Assembly: GCF_000224515.1 (NCBI RefSeq)
Contig: NZ_AGAF01000187.1
Coordinates: 30,646 to 94,645 of the forward strand
Origin: Desulfosporosinus sp. OT
Lineage (GTDB): Bacteria; Bacillota; Desulfitobacteriia; Desulfitobacteriales; Desulfitobacteriaceae
Length of the DNA stretch: 64,000 nucleotides
Direction: 5' to 3'
The position numbers and the translations under genes were made by a program. The notes below the pieces were generated by a model that was not told the origin of the DNA, searched no databases, and was given only the letters and a program-made list of their open reading frames with translations. Positions within the stretch are counted from its first letter, which is position 1. Each line of letters begins with the position of its first letter. This document shows positions 1 to 8,580 of the stretch, piece after piece.

Positions 1-1
1 T

Positions 2-586
2 AAAGTGGATAACCCTGTTTCTCTCTATGCTGCAACCAAGAAATCCAATGAATTAATTGCCCATACCTATAGTCAATTGTTCGGGATTCCTTCGACAGGT
101 TTAAGATTTTTTACGGTTTATGGACCTATGGGGAGACCGGATATGGCCTACTTCAGTTTCACTCAGAAGATATTTAAGGGTGAGACAATCAAGGTTTTTA
201 ATTTTGGAGATTGCTATAGGGACTTTACTTATATTGATGATATCATTGAATCTGTAGCTAGGATATTATGTAATCCGCCGGCTAAGAAAGTCGATGAGGA
301 CAGCATCTTAAATGGCATACAATATGCCGTGTACAATATCGGCAATAATCAGCCTGAGCAATTGATGGATTACATTTCCGCTTTGGAAAAAGCCTTGAGC
401 AAAGCTGTTGGAAGAGAGATTGTCGTTGAGAAGGAGTTCCTTCCCATGCAGCCCGGTGATGTCAAGGCTACCTACAGCGATAGTTCGCCTCTTGTAAGAG
501 ATTTTGATTTTAAACCGAGCACGAGCATTGAAGTTGGCTTGCAGAAATTTGCGGATTGGTATGTAGATTATTATAAGGTGAATTGA
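2..586 (+). CDS. NAD-dependent sugar epimerase, UDP-glucuronate 4-epimerase type (5' end outside window)
   Basis: C-terminal 194 residues of a short-chain dehydrogenase/reductase-type nucleotide-sugar epimerase; the N-terminal Rossmann glycine motif lies upstream of the window. The YAATK catalytic Tyr-x-x-x-Lys motif is near the start, followed by LRFFTVYGP and the substrate-side YRDFTYIDDI motif, all typical of CapI/UDP-glucuronate 4-epimerases. It would supply a galacturonate-type precursor for capsule or surface polysaccharide, which fits the sulfotransferase, acetyltransferase and flippase downstream. A decayed copy of its middle part lies near 11431. Family assignment is firm; the exact sugar is inferred. 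Confidence 0.85.
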   Translation, partial: KVDNPVSLYAATKKSNELIAHTYSQLFGIPSTGLRFFTVYGPMGRPDMAYFSFTQKIFKGETIKVFNFGDCYRDFTYIDDIIESVARILCNPPAKKVDEDSILNGIQYAVYNIGNNQPEQLMDYISALEKALSKAVGREIVVEKEFLPMQPGDVKATYSDSSPLVRDFDFKPSTSIEVGLQKFADWYVDYYKVN

Positions 587-755
587 GTACTCGGTAGTAT
601 GGCTCCCGATGGTTCGGATTCTTAGGAAAGCGGACATTAGCTTCATTATATCCATCCAGGCCTTGTCCCCTCAGCACCAAGATTTGAACAAACCAATAAA
701 TTACATTTATTAATAGGCTATAGGGAACAACATTATCAGAGAAAGGTTGGTTTTT
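587..755 (+). other. Spacer between epimerase and sulfotransferase genes
   Basis: No gene is visible. A GAGAAAGG ribosome binding site (739-746) sits 9 nt before the ATG at 756 and decides that start over the TTG at 747. Confidence 0.5.
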
Positions 756-1643
756 ATGAAACCAAATTTTATTTGTGTTGGTGCTCAAAAATCTGGAACA
801 ACTACATTGCATGATATTTTACAGCAACATTACGATATATATTTACCTAAGCAAAAGGAAACAAAATTTTTTAAAAATGACTTTCATAAAGGTCTAGAAT
901 TTTACGTAAATGAGTATTTTGACGAAGTAACAAATGAAAAAATTATAGGAGAGATAGATCCAGAATATATGTTTTATGAAGATGTCCCAAAAAAGATATA
1001 TGATTTACTAGGGATTGATATAAAAATAATTTTTTTGTTAAGAAACCCCATGACTAGAGCATATTCCCATTATTTAATGAGTAAGAGAAGGGGGTACGAT
1101 AGATTAAGTTTTGAAGAAGCAATCTCAACGGAAGAGCAAAGAATAAATCAGGGTGATTTTGAAAAAAATCATTTAAGTTATAAAACCAGGGGACTTTATT
1201 ATCAACAAATTTCAAGATATTTAAAATACTTCTCGCATGAAAATATGAAAGTTGTTTTATTTGAAGAATTTATAAAAAATCCTAAGGAATTAATAAAAGA
1301 AATTCTAGATTTCTTAGGGGTTAATAGAAATGTTCCGTTAAATTATAATCAAAAGAGTAATAAAGCAATTGCTCCTAAATCAACTTTTTTATGGTCTTTA
1401 ATATATCGGAAAGAATTTTTCCCAAGGATAAAGATTATTCTAAAAAAATTAATACCATTTCCAGAAATAAGGACTATGATTGTAAAAATAATAGAGAAAC
1501 ATAATTTCAAAGAAATACCGGGGGAACATATAAACAAAGAAACCTTCTGTGAATTATCACTTTATTATAAAGAAGATATTCTTAAATTAGAAGGTTTAAT
1601 AAAAAGAGATTTATCGTATTGGTTAGATTTTGACAAGATTTAA
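756..1643 (+). CDS. PAPS-dependent sulfotransferase
   Basis: About 295 residues. The 5'-phosphosulfate binding loop is at the N-terminus (GAQKSGTTTL, about residues 9-18), and a 3'-phosphate binding segment follows at RNPMTRAYSHY. These are the two PAPS-binding signatures of the Sulfotransfer_1/3 family. It should transfer sulfate from PAPS to a glycan; the neighbouring polysaccharide genes and the APS kinase and CysQ genes suggest a sulfated surface polysaccharide. The gene is clearly more A+T-rich than the housekeeping genes later in the window, consistent with horizontal acquisition. The acceptor is unknown. Confidence 0.85.
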   Translation: MKPNFICVGAQKSGTTTLHDILQQHYDIYLPKQKETKFFKNDFHKGLEFYVNEYFDEVTNEKIIGEIDPEYMFYEDVPKKIYDLLGIDIKIIFLLRNPMTRAYSHYLMSKRRGYDRLSFEEAISTEEQRINQGDFEKNHLSYKTRGLYYQQISRYLKYFSHENMKVVLFEEFIKNPKELIKEILDFLGVNRNVPLNYNQKSNKAIAPKSTFLWSLIYRKEFFPRIKIILKKLIPFPEIRTMIVKIIEKHNFKEIPGEHINKETFCELSLYYKEDILKLEGLIKRDLSYWLDFDKI

Positions 1644-1667
1644 TTTCTATGTGCAAGGTTTAAATCT

Positions 1668-1684
1668 CCCGCCTTTTTGGCGGG
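1668..1684. terminator. GC hairpin downstream of sulfotransferase, next to the IS200 remnant
   Basis: CCCGCC (1668-1673), loop TTTTT, GGCGGG (1679-1684). It lies 25 bp after the sulfotransferase stop. It could be a terminator or the left-end hairpin of the IS200/IS605-like remnant that follows; no U-tract follows, so the mobile-element reading is also possible. Confidence 0.45.
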
Positions 1685-1732
1685 AAGGGATTTAGCAAAT
1701 TCGTTTTTAGCTATATTAACTAGAGGTGAGTA

Positions 1733-2169
1733 TTGTGGTTTATATATAGAAAAAGTAGTCATGCCATATATGATATAAAGTACCATGTTATATGGGTAAC
1801 CAAGTATCGATATAAAATATTAAAAGGGGAGATTTGACTAAGATTGAGAGAGCTTATACGGCAGGGATGTGAAGCTCGAGGGATAACAATTCGTACAAGG
1901 GATCATAGCCCGAGATCACGTGCGCTTACTAGTATCTTGTCCAGCAATATTGGCTCTGAGTAAAATTGTTCAGTATTTGAAGGAGCGATCGTCGCATTTG
2001 ATCCAAGATCAGTTTCCAGAATTGAAGAAAAAATACTGGGGTCTATATTTATGGGCAAGAGGTTATTTCGGTGCAACTGTAGGTACAGTGACTGAAGAGA
2101 CAGTTTGAAATTATATTGAGAATCAGGAACTGAATGATAAAGAAGATAATTTTAAAATTAAAGACTAAG
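1733..2169 (+). pseudogene. tnpA: Degenerate IS200/IS605-family TnpA (Y1 HUH transposase)
   Basis: Read in frame from TTG 1733 it gives SSHAIYDIKYHVIWVTKYRY, the IS200 TnpA N-terminus. There is then a stop codon, a frameshift near 1890-1920, and continuation in another frame as LLVSCPA...LSKIVQYLKERSS...LWARGYFGATVGTVTEETV. A second stop interrupts VKNYIENQ, which contains the catalytic Tyr. The HUH His pair is also damaged (R replaces H before the LLVSCP segment). Three lesions mean it cannot encode an active transposase. The sequence around 2180-2215 may hold the remains of the right-end hairpin. Confidence 0.85.
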
Positions 2170-2299
2170 TTTCAGTTAGAAGCCTTTAGCTTGCTTTAGC
2201 AGATGGGCTTTTTAAGAAGGCGTTCAGCCTTATAGCGAGTTTACTCGCGACATTAAATATACTTACTTCAGCAGGTGCGTTGTTTATTAGGAGGGTACG

Positions 2300-2887
2300 A
2301 TGGATAAATTCTTTTATAGGTTTAATCAAAAATATCGTAGGATATCGGATTTGTTTACGACTAGATATATATTGACACGATACTTTTTTATATTTGAAAA
2401 TGTAGGTAAGAATGTAGTAATTAGAGCGCCATTTAGGATTAATATTTTTAATATTGATCCAGACAGATATCTTAAAATTTCATTGGGCAATAATACAATT
2501 ATAAAATCTAATGTGATAATTCAAGGACAAGGACGTTTATCTATAGGCGACCAGTCATATATTAGTGAAAATTCGGTTATTGGATGTAATGAAGAAATAC
2601 AAATTGGTAAAGCAGTTATGCTTGCAACGGGTGTATCAATACGGGATACGGATCATAAATTTGATAATATATCTATAGATATGGTTAGACAAGGTATTGT
2701 TACGTCAAAAGTTGTTATTGAAGATAATGTATGGATTGGGGCAAACGTTAGTATAACAAAAGGGGTAAGAATTGGTACAGGTTCTATAGTTGCTGCTAAT
2801 GCAGTGGTTACAAAAGATGTTGAACAATTTTCCGTTGTTGGTGGAGTGCCTGCAAAATTGATTAAGTATCGGACTGGCACGCTGTAA
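2300..2887 (+). CDS. Left-handed beta-helix acyltransferase (WcaF/CapG/NeuD-like sugar O-acetyltransferase)
   Basis: 195 residues with GGAGG six nt before the ATG. From about residue 60 to 185 it shows hexapeptide repeats ([LIV]-G-x4), including [14 protein letters not shown] and [15 protein letters not shown], ending in [10 protein letters not shown], the C-terminal signature of xenobiotic/sugar acetyltransferases. The conserved catalytic His is in the DTDHKFD segment. It probably O-acetylates a sugar of the polysaccharide made by this locus. Low G+C, like the sulfotransferase and flippase around it. Confidence 0.85.
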   Translation: MDKFFYRFNQKYRRISDLFTTRYILTRYFFIFENVGKNVVIRAPFRINIFNIDPDRYLKISLGNNTIIKSNVIIQGQGRLSIGDQSYISENSVIGCNEEIQIGKAVMLATGVSIRDTDHKFDNISIDMVRQGIVTSKVVIEDNVWIGANVSITKGVRIGTGSIVAANAVVTKDVEQFSVVGGVPAKLIKYRTGTL

Positions 2888-3121
2888 AGAATGCTTGAGC
2901 TTGGCTCTGCCTTCGGAGAGTGCTCCTCAGGATTCAACATTCGAAATTATGAGGCATAAATGCCCCAAAGTTTAAATACTTCGCCCAAGAGAGGCCTCCT
3001 AAAAGTAATTGAAACTATCGTCAAACGTATATAAATTAACAAATGAACCCATCCATGAAATCTCTAAATCATATAGTAAAGATATAAGTATTTTGAACTA
3101 AAATCGGAAAAAGGTGTAATA

Positions 3122-4483
3122 ATGTATTTGATTAAAATAATAAGAGAAATACTTGGCAATAAATTAAGATGTGAAATTAATCTGAAAATTGGTTCCAAAA
3201 TAATAGCTAACTTTTTTCTACAAGCATGTTCAATAGGTTTTTCACTTATAACAGCAATTATTTTGGCTAGAACACTTGGGGTTGCTGAATATGGTACATA
3301 TGCTTATGTAATGGCGATTATCTCAATTCTTGTAGTGCCTACAACCTTAGGACTTCCTAACCTTATTATTAGACTCTTTGCTGGGTACAGAGTTAATTCT
3401 GAATGGAGCTTAATGAATGGTCTTTTGCGCAGAACTAATCAATTAGTAATTATAATATCGATCGTAATGATTGCTTTTTCTGGCCTAGCTTGTTGGAGAT
3501 TAATTGTTACTAAGTCGAGTTTATTTTATACTTTTTTAATAGCACTTATTCTATTACCGGTATTTGCACTTAATTCTATTCGGAGTGCCGTGCTTACCGG
3601 ATTAAATAAAACAGTAATTAGTCAAATTCCTGGAAGTTTTGTACAGCCATTCACTTTTATACTATTCATTAGTCTGTTTTACTTCTTAGGTTTTAATTTA
3701 AATTCTAGTTGGGCTATGGTATTTCAAGATATAGCGTCAATTGTTTCTTTAATTGTGGGGACGTTTATGTTAGTAAGACATCTTCCTAGTCAGTTCAAAG
3801 CATCTCAGCCGAAATATGACACGCTAAAGTGGACTAAAAGTGCACTCCCACTTTTTATAGTGGGAGGTATGATGTTAATAAATAATCGTATAGATATTAT
3901 TATGCTTGGAATCATGAAAGGAGCAACTGAAGTAGGAATATATCAGGTGGTAACGCGCGGAGCACAGCTTGTGTCTATCCCTTTATTAGTTGTTAGCGTG
4001 GTAATTTCTCCAATCTTTTCGGAGCTATATGTAAAAAAAAGAATGGAGCAATTGCAAAACATAGTAACAAGAAGTGCCCAGGCTATTGCAATTCTTTCGT
4101 TTCCTTTTTTTATTGTTTTTGTACTGTTTGGTGCATCAATTTTGTATAGAGTATTTGGTTCAAACTATGTTGCTGGGTCTACAGCTTTAGCCATATTAAG
4201 TTTTGGGCAATATTGTAATGCTTTTGCAGGCTCAGTTGGTATGCTTCTAAATATGACGGGACATGAAGTCGATAGTGCTAAAGGAGTAACTATAGCCGCA
4301 ATAACCAATATAATCCTTAATTTAATATTGATACCTAAATGGAGTATTACTGGCGCAGCTATTGCAACTTCAATAAGCATGATATTGTGGAATGTAATTC
4401 TGTCAATATGGGTTTATAAAAGAATTAAAATTATACCTACATCTTTGGGCAATATTGGTACTATCTTCACCAAAGATTCCTAA
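3122..4483 (+). CDS. Polysaccharide flippase (Wzx-like, MOP/MATE superfamily)
   Basis: 453 residues, almost entirely hydrophobic with about 12-14 predicted membrane spans. The N-terminal span contains the ARTLGVAEYGTYAYVMAI motif typical of Wzx/PST oligosaccharide flippases. It would move the undecaprenyl-linked repeat unit across the membrane. A+T-rich, as is usual for wzx genes. No Wzy polymerase is seen inside the window, so the rest of the locus probably lies upstream of base 1. Confidence 0.88.
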   Translation: MYLIKIIREILGNKLRCEINLKIGSKIIANFFLQACSIGFSLITAIILARTLGVAEYGTYAYVMAIISILVVPTTLGLPNLIIRLFAGYRVNSEWSLMNGLLRRTNQLVIIISIVMIAFSGLACWRLIVTKSSLFYTFLIALILLPVFALNSIRSAVLTGLNKTVISQIPGSFVQPFTFILFISLFYFLGFNLNSSWAMVFQDIASIVSLIVGTFMLVRHLPSQFKASQPKYDTLKWTKSALPLFIVGGMMLINNRIDIIMLGIMKGATEVGIYQVVTRGAQLVSIPLLVVSVVISPIFSELYVKKRMEQLQNIVTRSAQAIAILSFPFFIVFVLFGASILYRVFGSNYVAGSTALAILSFGQYCNAFAGSVGMLLNMTGHEVDSAKGVTIAAITNIILNLILIPKWSITGAAIATSISMILWNVILSIWVYKRIKIIPTSLGNIGTIFTKDS

Positions 4484-4591
4484 TACTTTAAAAGATGTAT
4501 ATACAAATGTGCCTAAATAGCGAAATGGTTTATTAAGAAAAAATTAGTTTTACTTAGTAAAGCTAGTATAAAGAATATGGAGATGAATAGA

Positions 4592-5386
4592 ATGAGTTTT
4601 TTAGAAGAGATAATGTCGAGATGTAGAGATTTGGCTATGAAAGCCGGAGAAGAAATCTTAAAAATTTACGATACAGATTTTACTTCTGAAATTAAAGAGG
4701 ACAGATCACCGCTTACCTTAGCTGATAGTAAAGCTAATGAAATTATTGTCAATGGGCTTAAAGAAAGTTTCCCAGATTATGCAATACTATCAGAAGAATC
4801 AAGAGACGATAAATGTCGGTTAGGAAATGATTATTGTTTTATCGTTGACCCTCTGGATGGGACAAAGGAATTTATTAATAGAAATGGTCAGTTTACCGTC
4901 AATATTGCATTGACTTATAAGCATAAGGCTGTAATGGGAGTCATCTACGTACCAGTTACTGGCCAACTATACTATGCAAGTAAAGGTGATGGCTCATACG
5001 TTGAAAAAGTTACAAGCGGGTATGCATCTGAAAAACTTAGAATTAGAGTTACAGATATGGTAGAAAATCTTATTATGGTAGGAAGTAAGTCTCATTCCTC
5101 CGAGAAGGAAGCGAGGTTAATTAAGGAGAATAAGAGTAAGATTAAAGACACATTATTAGCTGGAAGCTCATTAAAGGGATGCCTAGTGGCATCAGGTAAA
5201 GCTGATGTTTATTATCGATTTGGTTTAACTTCTGAATGGGATACCGCTGCCATGCAGTGCATCGCTGAAGAAGCTGGGGGAATTTTCAGGCAAATGGATG
5301 GTTCGGAGATGCTTTATAATCGTGAAAACACTTTGAATGAAAAAGGGTTTTATGTAGTTAATAGGATAGAAAATATTTGGGTTTGA
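4592..5386 (+). CDS. cysQ: 3'(2'),5'-bisphosphate nucleotidase (CysQ)
   Basis: Member of the inositol-monophosphatase superfamily, 264 residues from the ATG at 4592, which is 9 nt after GGAG (4579-4582); two upstream ATGs at 4577 and 4583 lack a site. The Mg-binding motifs are present: EES, DPLDGTKEF and SEWDTAAMQ. CysQ hydrolyses 3'-phosphoadenosine 5'-phosphate (PAP), the by-product of PAPS-dependent sulfotransfer, relieving product inhibition. Its position between the sulfotransferase and the APS-kinase gene supports a sulfation role. Confidence 0.88.
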   Translation: MSFLEEIMSRCRDLAMKAGEEILKIYDTDFTSEIKEDRSPLTLADSKANEIIVNGLKESFPDYAILSEESRDDKCRLGNDYCFIVDPLDGTKEFINRNGQFTVNIALTYKHKAVMGVIYVPVTGQLYYASKGDGSYVEKVTSGYASEKLRIRVTDMVENLIMVGSKSHSSEKEARLIKENKSKIKDTLLAGSSLKGCLVASGKADVYYRFGLTSEWDTAAMQCIAEEAGGIFRQMDGSEMLYNRENTLNEKGFYVVNRIENIWV

Positions 5387-5424
5387 GAAACTGTCAGAAG
5401 GTAAGAAAAAGAGGGTATTTCATA

Positions 5425-7305
5425 ATGACAACTATACTTAAATTATTTACCTGCGGATCGGTTGATGGCGGTAAATCGATACTGATCGAAAGTATGTTAG
5501 GTAAGGAAAAGTTAATAACTTCTAATGCTAAAGCCGGAGAACTAGATAGCAAAACTGGCATTCATGGTGAAGAAATTAATGATTCTATTGCCTCTAACGA
5601 TTTGCTAACTGAGCAAGAGATTGTTAAGAATGTAACTAGCCGTTATTATGCAACCGCTTCTAGGTCTTTTATTGTTGCCGATAAGCTCGGTCGTGAGCAA
5701 TCCATGAGTGAGATAGCGTTGGGAGCTTTTTTTGCTGATTTGGCTGTTATTGTCGTGGATGGGGTCCAAGGCGTCTCTGAGCAAACTAAAAGGCATCTCA
5801 GAATTTGCACCTTGATGGGGATTCAACACGTTGTTCTCGTTGTGAACAAGATGGATTTGATTTATTATGATTTTAAGAGATTTGGAGAAATCAAACAAGA
5901 TTTCTTAAATTCTACAGCTAATTGTAATTTAAAAAGTATAGTGGTTATTCCAGTTTCGGCAACCCAGGGAGATAATATTATTAAGCCATCTAATCATATG
6001 CCCTGGTATGAGGGATTGCCCCTACTTCCTTATCTTGAAGAGATCGACGCTAATTCAAACCCTAACAGTGATAGTTTTATCATGTTAGTTCAAAAGGTGG
6101 CAAAACTGAAATTTAATGATTCCTTCAGAGAACTTCAGGGACAGATAGAATCTGGGACCATTTCTGTTGGTGATGAGGTTCTTACACTTCCGAGCAATCA
6201 AAAGACCAACATAAAAGGTATTTATACGGATAGTAAAAAAGATCAGGCAGTTATGGGGCAAGCAGTTACGATTTGTCTTGACAAAGATGTGGATGTAACA
6301 AGAGGATGTGTCTTAGTGAAAGATGCTAATCTTCAAATTGCCGATATGTTTACAGCTACAATCCTTTGGCTGGATGACACAGAGCTTGTCGCGGGAAAAA
6401 GCTACCACATTAGGGTAGGGGCCAAAGTTGTGACAGCAACGGTAATGGCACTTAAACATAAAATTGACATAAATACTGGTAATAGGATTAGTGTCAACAG
6501 TCTGTTGAGTAATGAGTTGGGAGTCTGTGATATAGCTCTATCCGAAAATATTGTATTTGATAAATTTGAGAATAACAAAGCGTTAGGGACTCTTAGTTTA
6601 ATCGACAAGATTACTAATAAAACCTCGGCATTGGGGGTTATCGAACATTCGTTGAGAAGATCAACGAATGTTGTGTGGCAGAATACTGATATCACTCGAG
6701 AAATCCGTGCAGAACAAAAGGGCCAAAAACCGCTTACTCTTTGGTTCACTGGCCTTTCGGGTTCAGGCAAGTCTACCCTTGCTAATGAAGTTGAGAAGAG
6801 ACTTGTTACGATGGGCAAGCATACTATGTTGCTTGATGGCGACAACATTAGGCATGGATTAAATAAAAACTTAGGCTTTAAAGAGGCCGATAGAATTGAA
6901 AATATCAGAAGGATTGCAGAAGTCTCTAAACTAATGAATGATGCAGGAATTATTACTATTACGTCATTTATCTCGCCTTATAAGGATGATAGAGAAAATG
7001 CAAAGAGGATAATTGGTGAATGTTTTGTTGAAATATATGTCAGTACACCTCTTGAAGAATGTGAAAAAAGAGATGTAAAAGGACTCTACAAAAAAGCGAG
7101 AGCAGGTGAGATACCTAATTTCACAGGGATTTCAAGTCCTTATGAAGTACCTGAAAATCCTGATATTGAGATTGACACGAGTAAGTTTTCTATCGAGATT
7201 GCAACAGATATTGTCATCAAACAAATTCTGAGATACTCCAGTGAAGGTCTCCAGTTCGAACATCCTTACCATGGGATTGTACCGTTCGCCAAGCAAAACG
7301 CATAG
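5425..7305 (+). CDS. CysN-like GTPase/adenylylsulfate kinase fusion (CysNC/NodQ type) with degenerate GTPase switches
   Basis: 626 residues from ATG 5425, about 10 nt after AGAGGG; a reading frame opens at 5377 but lacks a site. N-terminal part: translation-factor GTPase with P-loop GSVDGGKS (residues 11-18) and NKMD (141-144), then two beta-barrel domains. C-terminal part: APS kinase with P-loop GLSGSGKS (443-450), LDGDNIRHGLN and SFISPY. It should phosphorylate APS to PAPS for the sulfotransferase. The switch II motif, normally DTPGH in CysN, reads DKLGR (86-90), and switch I has lost its usual EREQGITID-type sequence. No cysD partner is adjacent. The kinase domain looks intact; the GTPase/ATP-sulfurylase role is doubtful. 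Confidence 0.85.
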   Translation: MTTILKLFTCGSVDGGKSILIESMLGKEKLITSNAKAGELDSKTGIHGEEINDSIASNDLLTEQEIVKNVTSRYYATASRSFIVADKLGREQSMSEIALGAFFADLAVIVVDGVQGVSEQTKRHLRICTLMGIQHVVLVVNKMDLIYYDFKRFGEIKQDFLNSTANCNLKSIVVIPVSATQGDNIIKPSNHMPWYEGLPLLPYLEEIDANSNPNSDSFIMLVQKVAKLKFNDSFRELQGQIESGTISVGDEVLTLPSNQKTNIKGIYTDSKKDQAVMGQAVTICLDKDVDVTRGCVLVKDANLQIADMFTATILWLDDTELVAGKSYHIRVGAKVVTATVMALKHKIDINTGNRISVNSLLSNELGVCDIALSENIVFDKFENNKALGTLSLIDKITNKTSALGVIEHSLRRSTNVVWQNTDITREIRAEQKGQKPLTLWFTGLSGSGKSTLANEVEKRLVTMGKHTMLLDGDNIRHGLNKNLGFKEADRIENIRRIAEVSKLMNDAGIITITSFISPYKDDRENAKRIIGECFVEIYVSTPLEECEKRDVKGLYKKARAGEIPNFTGISSPYEVPENPDIEIDTSKFSIEIATDIVIKQILRYSSEGLQFEHPYHGIVPFAKQNA

Positions 7306-7849
7306 CGTGTGTGATCCTGCCAAGTAGGGTTTAACTAACCAACTGTCGTGATCAGGATAGGCATGAGGTGATCACAATATAAAGTGCAACTTAAGCGAAT
7401 AAGCGCCCAAGAATATTTAGAATGAAACGGGGAGAGTGATCAACATTTTACAGCTAAAAATAGAGGTTGTTATAAAGCAGTCAATCCATTTACCAAAGAA
7501 AGAAATCAAGTTCTCTGAACCTAGTTGTTCGTAAGAGTTTGATAGTCAATTTAAACGGGTAGTAGAGACTGTGGTCGTATATTATGTCGAATTTTCCAAG
7601 ATAACTAAGGTTCCTGGCCCCTTCGCGGAACAGCGACCAGCGGGAGGCGTTCCTCCGAGTAAATATCATAACTACAGCTGCTGCGAATCCAGAATTACAT
7701 CACGTATCTGGTCCGCGACCTCGTGCAAACACATGATGGACTTCGTCTGATGCAGCATACACGGTTGCCAAAATATGATAATACGGCTTTTGAACCAGTG
7801 GCATTAAACAGGAGTAAAGCCAATACGCTATATAGCGTCTCATGCGCAA
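7306..7849. other. Long non-coding stretch after the sulfation cluster
   Basis: No supported gene on either strand. It contains an inverted copy of the dispersed repeat called R1 here (7577-7653) and a small ACGCTATATAGCGT palindrome around 7825-7838. The rest shows no recognisable signal. Confidence 0.4.
7577..7653 (-). repeat. Dispersed repeat R1, copy 1
   Basis: On the minus strand it reads GGAACGCCTCCCGCTGG, then TCGCTGTTCC, then CCAGGAACC and GGAAAATTCGACAT. The same order of blocks recurs at 12924, 14021 and 24015, with partial copies at 10915 and 23160. GGAACGC/GCGTTCC-type ends can form a hairpin. Confidence 0.7.
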
Positions 7850-8008
7850 ATGTATAGTATCTTATTTAACAAAATGACGGATATTATTGAAGAAATCCAG
7901 CAGATACAGCGTCAGACAGAAGAAATGTACATACAAGGCCAAGACAGTGAGCTTATTCTGCTGAAGTCATGTGAAACTTTAGACCTGTCCGAGGAAAAGG
8001 ATGAATAA
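7850..8008 (+). CDS. Small protein, possibly Spo0E-like phosphatase
   Basis: A 52-residue frame, ATG 7850 to TAA 8006-8008; a second ATG at 7874 would give 44 residues. It reads MTDIIEEIQQIQRQTEEMYI from the second Met, then ...SELILLKSCETLDLSEE. The helix-turn-helix spacing and the S-x-E-x-LD region resemble Spo0E-family aspartyl phosphatases (signature SQELD), but with one residue extra in the signature. No convincing ribosome binding site is visible. Spo0E would fit next to SinI/SinR because it dephosphorylates Spo0A~P, which activates sinI in Bacillus. Tentative. Confidence 0.35.
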   Translation: MYSILFNKMTDIIEEIQQIQRQTEEMYIQGQDSELILLKSCETLDLSEEKDE

Positions 8009-8035
8009 ATGTTGATGGATAAACCTCATCTAAAA

Positions 8036-8081
8036 ATGCCTATTCCAAATTGAACTGCGCAGTCCAATTTGGAATAGGCAT
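8036..8081. terminator. Long perfect inverted repeat, likely bidirectional terminator; part of repeat R2
   Basis: 17-bp perfect arms ATGCCTATTCCAAATTG (8036-8052) and its complement (8065-8081) with a 12-nt loop. It lies between the small plus-strand ORF and the end of sinR on the minus strand. The right arm and the following 30 bp (to 8112) recur at 19270-19325. Confidence 0.6.
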
Positions 8082-8112
8082 GGAGCTTCTCATGGAACCG
8101 GGCGTGAGAAGC
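8055..8112 (+). repeat. Dispersed repeat R2, copy 1
   Basis: Shared with 19270-19325: CCAATTTGGAATAGGCATGG then TTCTCATGGAA and GTGAGAAG, with a few substitutions. Both copies are intergenic. Confidence 0.65.
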
Positions 8113-8136
8113 AAAGAGTTTGAATAACTTTAAGTC

Positions 8137-8463
8137 TCAGATTTGCTTAGTATTTCGCCATTTATTAAACTCAAGGAACTCTCTAAACTGCTCTTTACTT
8201 ACACCCGAATTCATCGCTTCTTCGACCAGCTTTAACCAATCTGAGTCAAGTGATGGAGGGGGGGGGGCTTGAGTTTCAAGTAATTCATTAATTGATACTT
8301 CTAGAACATAAGATAATTTTTCTAAAACATTAACTGAAGGATTCGACTGAATATCCCTCTCTATAGTACTAAGATAAGACTTGGCGATACGTGCGCGAAC
8401 GGCAAGTTCGGAAATAGACCAACCCTTTTGTATTCGTAGTTCCTGGATTCGTTTACCTATCAT
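8137..8463 (-). CDS. sinR: SinR-like master biofilm repressor
   Basis: 108 residues from the ATG at 8463-8461, which follows GGTGG by 9 nt. Residues 1-65 are an XRE-type helix-turn-helix (MIGKRIQELR...ARIAKSYLSTIERDIQSNPS), matching SinR. The C-terminal part DSDWLKLVEEAMNSGVSKEQ and the FREFLEFNKW segment match the SinI-binding/oligomerisation helices of SinR. A PPPP linker is encoded by an uninterrupted C10 tract (8258-8267 on plus). It lies downstream of sinI on the same strand. SinR in Bacillus represses matrix operons; the capAB operon next door is the likely target. Confidence 0.9.
   Translation of the reverse strand: MIGKRIQELRIQKGWSISELAVRARIAKSYLSTIERDIQSNPSVNVLEKLSYVLEVSINELLETQAPPPPSLDSDWLKLVEEAMNSGVSKEQFREFLEFNKWRNTKQI
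8258..8267 (-). repeat. C10 homopolymer inside sinR
   Basis: Ten consecutive G on plus (C on the coding strand), at the junction between the DNA-binding and SinI-binding domains. Gain of one C leads to TGA four codons past the tract; loss of one leads to TAA within about eight codons. Confidence 0.95.
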
Positions 8464-8537
8464 TTCAATCACGCCACCAATCTAATGAGACATTTATACA
8501 AACTATATCATTATTTTGATTTATGTGCAAAAGATTA

Positions 8538-8580
8538 TAACTAAGAAAGAACGACCTAAATTGTCGTTCTTTCTTAGTTA
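8538..8580. promoter_or_regulatory. 18-bp perfect inverted repeat with two SinR-type boxes between sinI and sinR
   Basis: Arms 8538-8555 and 8563-8580, 7-nt loop. Each arm contains AAAGAAC/GTTCTTT, matching the Bacillus SinR recognition consensus GTTCTYT. The right arm overlaps the sinI stop codon. As RNA it would also form a strong stem (attenuator or processing site), so operator and terminator roles are both possible. Confidence 0.6.

Noticed and set aside
5377-5424. Upstream start of the CysN-like gene
   Set aside because: No ribosome binding site and it overlaps cysQ; ATG 5425 has AGAGGG and matches the family start.
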